DNA from: Elymus sibiricus
Lineage: Eukaryota; Streptophyta; Magnoliopsida; Poales; Poaceae
Reading direction: 5' to 3'
Assembly: GCA_039707655.1 (NCBI GenBank)
Contig: CM077673.1
Span: 4,474,001 to 4,538,000, forward strand
DNA length: 64,000 bases
In this document: positions 1-8,520 of the stretch, one piece after another
Layout of the letters: every line of letters begins with the position of its first letter
Numbering within the stretch: the stretch's first letter is position 1
Made by a program: the position numbers and the translations under genes
Notes under the pieces: model-generated
The model's database searches: none
What the model was told of the DNA's origin: nothing
The model's input: the letters and a program-made list of their open reading frames with translations, nothing else

Positions 1-2842
1 GGGGTTCCACAAACATTTGGATCGCCCCGGGACCAATAATCAGAGAGTAATAGCATAGAAAACAGGTAAGAATTGACCACGTCTGCGAGTTTTGGCGATG
101 TCACCGTAACCGTTCCACGGGCTTCCCCGAACGTTCGGACGACCATGACAACCAAAAAACAGTGAATAATAGAACAGGAAACTAGTAAGAATGGACCAAA
201 TCTGAGTTTTGGCGAGGTCCCCGTAACCGGACCCCGGGCTTCCCCGAACGTTCGGATGACCACGACAACCAAAAAACAGTGAATAATAGCATAGAAAACT
301 AGTAAGAATGGACCAAATCTGCGAGTTTTGGCAAGGTCCCCGTAACCGGACCCCGGGCATTCCCAAATGTTGGGACGACCACAACAACCAAAAACAGTGA
401 ATACTAGCATAGAAAACAGGTAAGAATGGACCAAATCTGCGAGTTTTGGCGAGGTCCCCGTAAGCGGACCCCATGGTTCCCCGAACGTTTCGATCGTCCC
501 GAGACCCAAAATCAGTGAGTAATAGCATAAAAACTGGCCGGAACAGACAAAATCTGCTAGTTTTGGCGAGGTCCCGGTAATTGGTCCACGGGCTTCCCCG
601 AATGTTCGGACGGCCACGACAACCAAAAAAACAGTGAATAATAGCATAGAAATCTGGTCAGAATGGACAAAATCTGCGAGTTTTGGCGAGGTCCCCGTAA
701 GGGGACCCCGGGGTTCCCCGAACATTTGGATCGCCCCGGGACCCATAATCAGAGAGTAATAGCATAGAAAACAGGTAAGAATGGACCAAATCTGCGAGTT
801 TTGGCGATGTCACCGTAACCGGTCCACGGGCTTCCCCGAACGTTCAGATGACCAAGACAACCAAAAAACAGTGAATAATAGCACAGAAAACTAGTAAGAA
901 TGGACCAAATCTGCGAGTTTTGGCGAGGTCCCCGTAACCGGACCCCGGGCTTCCCCGAACGTTCGGACGACCACGACAACCAAAAAACAGTGAATAATAG
1001 CATAGAAAACTGGTAAGAATGGACCAAATCTGCGAGTTTTGGCAAGGTCCCCGTAACCGGTCCCCAGGCATCCCCAAATGTTGGGACGACCACAACAACC
1101 AAAAACAGTGAATAATAGCGTAGAAAACAGGTAAGAATGGACCAAATCTGCGAGTTTTGGCGAGGTCCCCGTAAGCGGACCCCATGGTTCCCCGAACGTT
1201 TCGATCGTCCCGAGACCCAAAATCTGTGAGTAATAGCATAGAAAACTGGCCGGAAAAGACAAAATCTGCTAGTTTTGGCGAGGTCCCGGTAACCGGTCCA
1301 CGGGCTTCCCCGAATGTTCGGACGGCCACGACAACCAAAAAAACAGTGAATAATAGCATAGAAATCTGGTCAGAATGGACAAAATCTGCGAGTTTTGGCG
1401 AGGTCCCCGTAAGCGGACCCCGGGGTTCCACAAACATTTGGATCGCCCCGGGACCAATAATCAGAGAGTAATAGCATAGAAAACAGGTAAGAATTGACCA
1501 CGTCTGCGAGTTTTGGCGATGTCACCGTAACCGGTCCAAAGGCTTCCCCGAACGTTCGGACGACCATGACAACCAAAAAACAGTGAATAATAGAACAGGA
1601 AACTAGTAAGAATGGACCAAATCTGAGTTTTGGCGAGGTCCCCGTAACCGGACCCCGGGCTTCCCCGAACGTTCGGACGACCACGACAACCAAAAAACAG
1701 TGAATAATAGCATAGAAAACTAGTAAGAATGGACCAAATCTGCGAGTTTTGGCAAGGTCCCCGTAACCGGACCCCGGGCATTCCCAAATGTTGGGACGAC
1801 CACAACAACCAAAAACAGTGAATACTAGCATAGAAAACAGGTAAGAATGGACCAAATCTGCGAGTTTTGGCGAGGTCCCCGTAAGCGGACCCCATGGTTC
1901 CCCGAACGTTTCGATCGTCCCGAGACCCAAAATCAGTGAGTAATAGCATAAAAACTGGCCGGACCAGACAAAATCTGCTAGTTTTGGCGAGGTCCCGGTA
2001 ATTGGTCCACGGGCTTCCCCGAATGTTCGGACGGCCACGACAACCAAAAAAACAGTGAATAATAGCATAGAAATCTGGTCAGAATGGACAAAATCTGCGA
2101 GTTTTGGCGAGGTCCCCGTAAGGGGACCCCGGGGTTCCCCGAACATTTGGATCGCCCCGGGACCCATAATCAGAGAGTAATAGCATAGAAAACAGGTAAG
2201 AATGGACCAAATCTGCGAGTTTTGGCGATGTCACCGTAACCGGTCCACGGGCTTCCCCGAACGTTCAGACGACCAAGACAACCAAAAAACAGTGAATAAT
2301 AGCACAGAAAACTAGTAAGAATGGACCAAATCTGCGAGTTTTGGCGAGGTCCCCGTAACCGGACCCCGGGCTTCCCCGAACGTTCGGACGACCACGACAA
2401 CCAAAAAACAGTGAATAATAGCATAGAAAACTGGTAAGAATGGACCAAATCTGCGAGTTTTGGCATGGTCCCCGTAACCGGTCCCCAGGCATCCCCAAAT
2501 GTTGGGACGACCACAACAACCAAAAACAGTGAATAATAGCGTAGAAAACAGGTAAGAATGGACCAAATCTGCGAGTTTTGGCGAGGTCCCCGTAAACGGA
2601 CCCCATGGTTCCCCGAACGTTTCGATCGTCCCGAGACCCAAAATCAGTGAGTAATAGCATAGAAAACTGGCCGGAAAAGACAAAATCTGCTAGTTTTGGC
2701 GAGGTCCCGGTAACCGGTCCACGGGCTTCCCCGAATGTTCGGACGGCCACGACAACCAAAAAAACAGTGAATAATAGCATAGAAATCTGGTCAGAATGGA
2801 CAAAATCTGCGAGTTTTGGCGAGGTCCCCGTAAGCGGACCCC
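1..2842. repeat. Two tandem copies of a 1421-bp double HOR
   Basis: Position 1 matches 1422, and everything checked recurs at a shift of 1421 (D anchors 473/1894 and 1184/2605). Each copy is two 6-mers of 710 and 711 bp that differ from one another, so the amplified unit here was a 12-monomer dimer. The copies differ at scattered single bases. At 2843 the sequence leaves this pattern: the F monomer there reads TTCCCCGAAC rather than TTCCACAAAC. Confidence 0.85.
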
Positions 2843-2904
2843 GGGGTTCCCCGAACATTTGGATCGCCCCGGGACCCATAACCAGTGAGTAATAGCATAG
2901 AAAA

Positions 2905-2913
2905 CAGGTAAGA
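2905..2913 (+). other. Splice-donor-like sequence CAGGTAAGA (example)
   Basis: CAG|GTAAGA matches the U1 complement CAGGTAAGT at 8 of 9 bases. It lies at the F/A boundary and recurs at many F/A and C/D boundaries. GTAAGA without the full CAG occurs at the end of A and B too. This is a sequence match only; no transcript is shown. Confidence 0.35.
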
Positions 2914-2926
2914 ATGGACCAAATAT

Positions 2927-3045
2927 GCGAGTTTTGGTGATGTCACCGTAACCGGTCCAAAGGCTTCCCCGAACGTTCGGACGACCAAGACAACCAAAAA
3001 ACAGTGAATAATAGCACAGAAAGCTAGTAAGAATGGACCAAATCT
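2927..3045 (+). repeat. Monomer type A (reference copy)
   Basis: A is marked by GATGTCACCG in place of GAGGTCCCCG after the opening GCGAGTTTTGG, and by ACCAAGACAACC or ACCACGACAACC before the A6 tract. In many copies the last part reads AATAGCACAGAAA or AATAGAACAGGAAA. It contains the perfect 12-bp palindrome CCGAACGTTCGG at 2969-2980. Some copies elsewhere begin GAGAG instead of GCGAG (for example 50054). Confidence 0.9.
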
Positions 3046-3077
3046 GCGAGTTTTGGCGAGGTCCCCGTAACCGGACC

Positions 3078-3092
3078 CCGGGCTTCCCCGAA
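3078..3092 (-). other. CENP-B-box-like sequence in monomer B
   Basis: On the minus strand the 15 bases read TTCGGGGAAGCCCGG. The essential core of the mammalian CENP-B box is TTCG-NNNN-A-NN-CGGG. Eight of the nine fixed positions match; the second base of CGGG is C here. The same holds in F (3553-3567) and most A copies. Binding is not implied. Confidence 0.3.
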
Positions 3093-3099
3093 CGTTCGG
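3088..3099. other. 12-bp perfect palindrome, dyad core of monomer B
   Basis: CCGAACGTTCGG is its own reverse complement. It occurs at the same place in A and B of most HOR copies. The matching position of the other monomers also has dyad symmetry, in altered form. Confidence 0.9.
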
Positions 3100-3164
3100 A
3101 CGACCACGACAACCAAAAAACAGTGAATAATAGCATAGAAAACCGGTAAGAATGGACCAAATCT

Positions 3165-3282
3165 GCGAGTTTTGGCAAGGTCCCCGTAACCGGACCCCGG
3201 GCATCCCCAAATGTTGGGACGACCACAACAACCAAAAGCAGTGAATAATAGCATAGAAAACAAGTAAGAATGGACCAAATCT
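3165..3282 (+). repeat. Monomer type C (reference copy)
   Basis: C is marked by GGCAAGGTCC at its start, GGCATCCCCAAATGTTGGG in its core, ACCACAACAACC and a shorter A5 tract. The core palindrome of A and B is absent. A different inverted repeat, CCCAA-ATG-TTGGG, lies at the same place (3206-3218). Confidence 0.9.
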
Positions 3283-3400
3283 GCGAGTTTTGGCGAGGTC
3301 CCCGTAAGCGGACCCCATGGTTCCCCGAACGTTTCGATCGTCCCGAGACCGAAAATCAGTGAGTAATAGCATAGAAAACTGGCCGGAAAAGACAAAATCT
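3283..3400 (+). repeat. Monomer type D (reference copy, used as anchor)
   Basis: D contains the only CCATGG of the HOR, followed by TTCCCCGAACGTTTCGATCG and CCCGAGACC. Its A-tract is reduced to CCAAAATCAGTGAG or CGAAAATCAGTGAG. Two main alleles exist, GAACGTTTCG and GAACGTCTCG. The ATG inside CCATGG opens a 95-codon plus-strand frame running through E into F in many copies; this is a by-product of the repeat and not a gene. Confidence 0.9.
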
Positions 3401-3520
3401 GCTACTTTTGGTGAGGTCCCGGTAACCGGTCCACGGGCTTCGCCGAATGTTCGGACGGCCACGACAACCAAAAAAACAGTGAATAATAGCATAGAAATCT
3501 GGTCAGAATGGACAAAATCT
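3401..3520 (+). repeat. Monomer type E (reference copy)
   Basis: E starts GCTAG in most copies (GCTAC in this one). It has GAGGTCCCGGTAACCGGT, GAATGTTCGGACGGCC and the longest A-tract (A7), and ends AAATCTGGTCAGAATGGAC. In the 28-55 kb zone many copies read GAATTTCGG, a 1-bp loss, followed by AAAAAATAGTG. Tract length thus tracks monomer type: 7 in E, 6 in A and B, 5 in C. Confidence 0.9.
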
Positions 3521-3638
3521 GCGAGTTTTGGCGAGGTCCCCGTAAGCGGACCCCGGGGTTCCCCGAACATTTGGATCGCCCCGGGACCCATAATCAGAGA
3601 GTAATAGCATAGAAAACAGGTAAGAATTGACCAAATCT
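3521..3638 (+). repeat. Monomer type F (reference copy)
   Basis: F shares its first 34 bases with D (GCGAGTTTTGGCGAGGTCCC, then CGTAAGCGGACCCC), then reads CGGGGTTCCCCGAACATTTG and GATCGCCCCGGGACC. Its A-tract is degraded to CCATAATCAGAGAG or CCATAACCAGTGAG. Alleles include CCACAAACATTTGG and GGGGAGGTCCCCG-TAAGCGAACC. The shared start with D is where several exchanges described below took place. Confidence 0.9.
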
Positions 3639-4304
3639 GCGAGTTTTGGCGATGTCCCCGTAACCGGTCCACGGGCTTCCCCGAACGTTCGGACGACCAC
3701 GACAACCAAAAAACAGTGAATAATAGAACAGGAAACTAGTAAGAATGGACGAAATCTGCGAGTTTTGGTGAGGTCCCCGTAACCGGACCCTGGGCTTCCC
3801 CGAACATTCGGACGACCACGACAACCAAAAAAAGTGAATAATAGCATAGAAAACTGGTAAGAATGCACCAAATTTGTGAGTTTTGGCAAGGTCCCCGTAA
3901 CCGGACCCCGAGCATCCCCAAATGTTGGGACGACCACAACAACCAAAAACAGTGAATAATAGCATAGAAAACTGGTCAGACTGGACCAGATCTGCGAGTT
4001 CTGGCGAGGTCCCCGTAAGCGGACCCCATGGTTCCCCGAACGTCTCGATCGTCCCAAGACCCAAAATCAGTGAGTAATAGCATAGAAAACTGGCCGGAAC
4101 AGACAAAATCTGCTATTTTTGGCGAGGTCCCGGTAACCGGTCCACGGGCTTCCCCGAATGTTCGGACGGCCACGACAACCAAAAAAACAGTGAATAATAG
4201 CATAGAAATCTGGTCAGAATGGACAAAATCTGCGAGTTTTGGCGAGGTCCCCGTAAGCGGACCCCGGGGTTCCACAAACATTTGGATTGCCCCGGGACCA
4301 ATAA

Positions 4305-5252
4305 TCAGAGAGTAATAGCATAGAAAACAGGTAAGAATGGACCAAATCTGCGAGTTTTGGCGATGTCACCGTAACCGGTCCACGGGCTTCCCCGAACGTT
4401 CAGACGACCAAGACAACCAAAAAACAGTGAATAATAGCACAGAAAACTAGTAAGAATGGACCAAATCTGCGAGTTTTGGCGAGGTCCCCGTAACCGGACC
4501 CCGGGCTTCCCCGAACGTTCGGACGACCACGACAACCAAAAAACAGTGAATAATAGCATAGAAAACTGGTAAGAATGGACCAAATCTGCGAGTTTTGGCA
4601 AGGTCCCCGTAACCGGTCCCCGGGCATCCCCAATTGTTGGGACGACCACAACAACCAAAAACAGTGAATAATAGCGTAGAAAACAGGTAAGAATGGACCA
4701 AATCTGCGAGTTTTGGCGAGGTCCCCGTAAGCGGACCCCGGGGTTCCACAAACATTTGGATCGCCCCGGGACCAATAATCAGAGAGTAATAGCATAGAAA
4801 ACAGGTAAGAATGGACCAAATCTGCGAGTTTTGGCGATGTCACCGTAACCGGTCCACGGGCTTCCCCGAACGTTCAGACGACCAAGACAACCAAAAAACA
4901 GTGAATAATAGCACAGAAAACTAGTAAGAATGGACCAAATCTGCGAGTTTTGGCGAGGTCCCCGTAACCGGACCCCGGGCTTCCCCGAACGTTCGGACGA
5001 CCACGACAACCAAAAAACAGTGAATAATAGCATAGAAAACTGGTAAGAATGGACCAAATCTGCGAGTTTTGGCAAGGTCCCCGTAACCGGTCCCCGGGCA
5101 TCCCCAAATGTTGGGACGACCACAACAACCAAAAACAGTGAATAATAGCGTAGAAAACAGGTAAGAATGGACCAAATCTGCGAGTTTTGGCGAGGTCCCC
5201 GTAAGCGGACCCCGGGGTTCCACAAACATTTGGATCGCCCCGGGACCAATAA
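4305..5252. repeat. Two tandem 474-bp 4-mer units (D and E missing)
   Basis: Units at 4305-4778 and 4779-5252 are 474 bp apart and contain A, B and C followed directly by F. After C the sequence enters GAGGTCCCCGTAAGCGGACC, shared by D and F, and continues as F. The D-E dimer has therefore been lost by exchange within the shared 34 bases. No CCATGG occurs between 4028 and 5688. Confidence 0.9.
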
Positions 5253-8200
5253 TCAGAGAGTAATAGCATAGAAAACAGGTAAGAATGGACCAAATCTGCG
5301 AGTTTTGGCGATGTCACCGTAACCGGTCCACGGGCTTCCCCGAACGTTCAGACGACCAAGACAACCAAAAAACAGTGAATAATAGCACAGAAAACTAGTA
5401 AGAATGGACCAAATCTGCGAGTTTTGGCGAGGTCCCCGTAACCGGACCCCGGGCTTCCCCGAACGTTCGGACGACCACGACAACCAAAAAACAGTGAATT
5501 ATAGCATAGAAAACTGGTAAGAATGGACCAAATCTGCGAGTTTTGGCAAGGTCCCCGTAACCGGTCCCCGGGCATCCCCAAATGTTGGGACGACCACAAC
5601 AACCAAAAACAGTGAATAATAGCGTAGAAAACAGGTAAGAATGGACCAAATCTGCGAGTTTTGGCGAGGTCCCCGTAAACGGACCCCATGGTTCCCCGAA
5701 CGTTTCGATCGTCCCGAGACCCAAAATCAGTGAGTAATAGCATAGAAAACTGGCCGGAAAAGACAAAATCTGCTAGTTTTGGCGAGGTCCCGGTAACCGG
5801 TCCACGGGCTTCCCCGAATGTTCGGACGGCCACGACAACCAAAAAAACAGTGAATAATAGCATAGAAATCTGGTCAGAATGGACAAAATCTGCGAGTTTT
5901 GGCGAGGTCCCCGTAAGCGGACCCCTGGGTTCCCCGAACATTTGGATCGCCCCGGGACCCATAACCAGTGAGTAATAGCATAGAAAACAGGTAAGAATGG
6001 ACCAAATATGCGAGTTTTGGTGATGTCACCGTAACCGGTCCACAGGCTTCCCCGAACGTTCGGACGACCAAGACAACCAAAAAACAGTGAATAATAGCAC
6101 AGAAAGCTAGTAAGAATGGACCAAATCTGCGAGTTTTGGCGAGGTCCCCGTAACCGGACCCCGGGCTTCCCCGAACGTTCGGACGACCACGACAACCAAA
6201 AAACAGTGAATAATAGCATAGAAAACCGGTAAGAATGGACCAAATCTGCGAGTTTTGGCAAGGTCCCCGTAACCGGACCCCGGGCATCCCCAAATGTTGG
6301 GACGACTACAACAACCAAAAGCAGTGAATAATAGCATAGAAAACAAGTAAGAATGGACCAAATCTGCGAGTTTTGGCGAGGTCCCCGTAAGCGGACCCCA
6401 TGGTTCCCCGAACGTTTCGATCGTCCCGAGACCGAAAATCAGTGAGTAATAGCATAGAAAACTGGCCGGAAAAGACAAAATCTGCTAGTTTTGGTGAGGT
6501 CCCGGTAACCGGTCCACGGGCTTCCCCGAATGTTCGGACGGCCACGACAACCAAAAAAACAGTGAATAATAGCATAGAAATCTGGTCAGAATGGACAAAA
6601 TCTGCGAGTTTTGGCGAGGTCCCCGTAAGCGGACCCCGGGGTTCCCCGAACATTTGGATCGCCCCGGGACCCATAATCAGAGAGTAATAGCATAGAAAAC
6701 AGGTAAGAATTGACCAAATCTGCGAGTTTTGGCGATGTCCCCGTAACCGGTCCACGGGCTTCCCCGAACGTTCGGACGACCACGACAACCAAAAAACAGT
6801 GAATAATAGAACAGGAAACTAGTAAGAATGGACGAAATCTGCGAGTTTTGGTGAGGTCCCCGTAACCGGACCCTGGGCTTCCCCGAACATTCGGATGACC
6901 ACGACAACCAAAAAAAGTGAATAATAGCATAGAAAACTGGTAAGAATGCACCAAATTTGTGAGTTTTGGCAAGGTCCCCGTAACCGGACCCCGAGCATCC
7001 CCAAATGTTGGGACGACCACAACAACCAAAAACAGTGAATAATAGCATAGAAAACTGGTCAGACTGGACCAGATCTGCGAGTTCTGGCGAGGTCCCCGTA
7101 AGCGGACCCCATGGTTCCCCGAACGTCTCGATCGTCCCAAGACCCAAAATCAGTGAGTAATAGCATAGAAAACTGGCCGGAAAAGACAAAATCTGCTAGT
7201 TTTGGTGAGGTCCCGGTAACCGGTCCACGGGCTTCCCCGAATGTTCGGACGGCCACGACAACCAAAAAAACAGTGAATAATAGCATAGAAATCTGGTCAG
7301 AATGGACAAAATCTGCGAGTTTTGGCGAGGTCCCCGTAAGCGGACCCCGGGGTTCCCCGAACATTTGGATCGCCCCGGGACCCATAATCAGAGAGTAATA
7401 GCATAGAAAACAGGTAAGAATTGACCAAATCTGCGAGTTTTGGCGATGTCCCCGTAACCGGTCCACGGGCTTCCCCGAACGTTCGGACGACCACGACAAC
7501 CAAAAAACAGTGAATAATAGAACAGGAAACTAGTAAGAATGGACGAAATCTGCGAGTTTTGGTGAGGTCCCCGTAACCGGACCCTGGGCTTCCCCGAACA
7601 TTCGGATGACCACGACAACCAAAAAAAGTGAATAATAGCATAGAAAACTGGTAAGAATGCACCAAATTTGTGAGTTTTGGCAAGGTCCCCGTAACCGGAC
7701 CCCGAGCATCCCCAAATGTTGGGACGACCACAACAACCAAAAACAGTGAATAATAGCATAGAAAACTGGTCAGACTGGACCAGATCTGCGAGTTCTGGCG
7801 AGGTCCCCGTAAGCGGACCCCATGGTTCCCCGAACGTCTCGATCGTCCCAAGACCCAAAATCCGTGAGTAATAGCATAGAAAACTGGCCGGAACAGACAA
7901 AATCTGCTAGTTTTGGCGAGGTCCCGGTAACCGGTCCACGGGCTTCCCCGAATGTTCGGACGGCCACGACAACCAAAAAAACAGTGAATAATAACATAGA
8001 AATCTGGTCAGAATGGACAAAATCTGCGAGTTTTGGGGAGGTCCCCGTAAGCGAACCCCGGGGTTCCCCGAACATTTGGATCGCCCCGGGACCCATAACC
8101 AGTGAGTAATAGCATAGAAAACAGGTAAGAATGGACCAAATCTGCGAGTTTTGGCGATGTCACCGTAACCGGTCCACGGGCTTCCCCGAACGTTCGGACG

Positions 8201-8381
8201 ACCAAGACAACCAAAAAACAGTGAATAATAGCACAGAAAACTAGTAAGAATGGACCAAATCTGCGAGTTTTGGCGAGGTCCCCGTAACCGGACCCCGGGC
8301 TTCCCCGAACGTTCGGACGACCACGACAACCAACAAACAGTGAATAATAGCATAGAAAACTGGTAAGAATGGACCAAATCT

Positions 8382-8486
8382 GCGAGTTTTGGCAAGGTCC
8401 CCGGGCATCCCCAAATGTTGGGACGACCAGAACAACCAGAAACAGTGAATAATAGCATAGAAAACAAGTAAGAATGGACCAAATCT
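8382..8486 (+). repeat. Short C monomer with a 13-bp deletion (first occurrence)
   Basis: This C is 105 bp instead of 118. The usual GGTCCCCGTAACCGGTCCCC has become GGTCCCCGGGC, losing 13 bp between two copies of TCCCCG. The short form recurs about twenty times and explains every 698-699 bp HOR spacing. Most copies carry GACCAGAACAACC and follow a B monomer with the AACAAACAG tract. Confidence 0.9.
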
Positions 8487-8520
8487 GCGAGTTTTGGCGA
8501 GGTCCCCGTAAGCGGAACCC

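Larger units (their letters stand above)
3046..3164 (+). repeat. Monomer type B (reference copy)
   Basis: B is closest to the overall consensus: GAGGTCCCCGTAACCGGA, then CCCCGGGCTTCCCC, the palindrome CCGAACGTTCGG (3088-3099), ACCACGACAACC and an A6 tract. One subfamily changes the tract to AACAAACAG (first seen near 8335, then common from 26.4 to 55 kb). Another subfamily has a 2-bp deletion at its start, CTGAG for CTGCGAG (for example near 206, 1626 and 13456). Confidence 0.9.
2927..3638 (+). repeat. Reference 712-bp higher-order repeat (A-B-C-D-E-F)
   Basis: Six diverged monomers of 119, 119, 118, 118, 120 and 118 bp make one 712-bp unit, and the same order repeats through the window. Copies of the HOR differ by a few single-base changes and small indels, while the six monomers inside one HOR differ from each other far more. 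That is the hallmark of an alpha-satellite-like higher-order organisation. Successive copies are 710-712 bp apart at D anchors 473, 1184, 1894, 2605, 3317 and 4028. Confidence 0.95.
2843..4027. repeat. Ordinary 6-mer HOR copies
   Basis: Plain A-F repeats with D anchors at 3317 and 4028. This stretch holds the reference HOR. A local A variant (TATGCGAGTTTTGGTGATGTC) near 2925 recurs near 6007, 10501 and 57.6-62.6 kb. Confidence 0.85.
4028..8520. repeat. 4493-bp compound block, first copy
   Basis: D anchors lie at 4028, 5688, 6400, 7111 and 7822, with the next block starting at 8521. From about 4.2 to 7.1 kb the sequence recurs at a shift of 4493. Shared private marks include GGATTGCCCC (near 4275 and 8768), GTGAATTATAGC (near 5495 and 9988) and GACGACTACAAC (6301 and 10794). 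Between 7111 and 7822 this copy has one more 711-bp HOR than the second copy. Confidence 0.85.

Noticed and set aside
3335..3340. CGATCG in D, CCCGGG in B and F, and similar 6-bp palindromes as protein sites
   Set aside because: Short palindromes are expected in GC-rich repeats. I kept only the dyad position seen in all six monomers.
3317..3604. 95-codon plus-strand frame starting at the CCATGG of each D monomer
   Set aside because: It is open in most HOR copies because D, E and F lack stops in that frame, but it is broken by simple indels in others (for example the CATAAAAACTGG copies). The strong-looking ATG context is part of the repeat.
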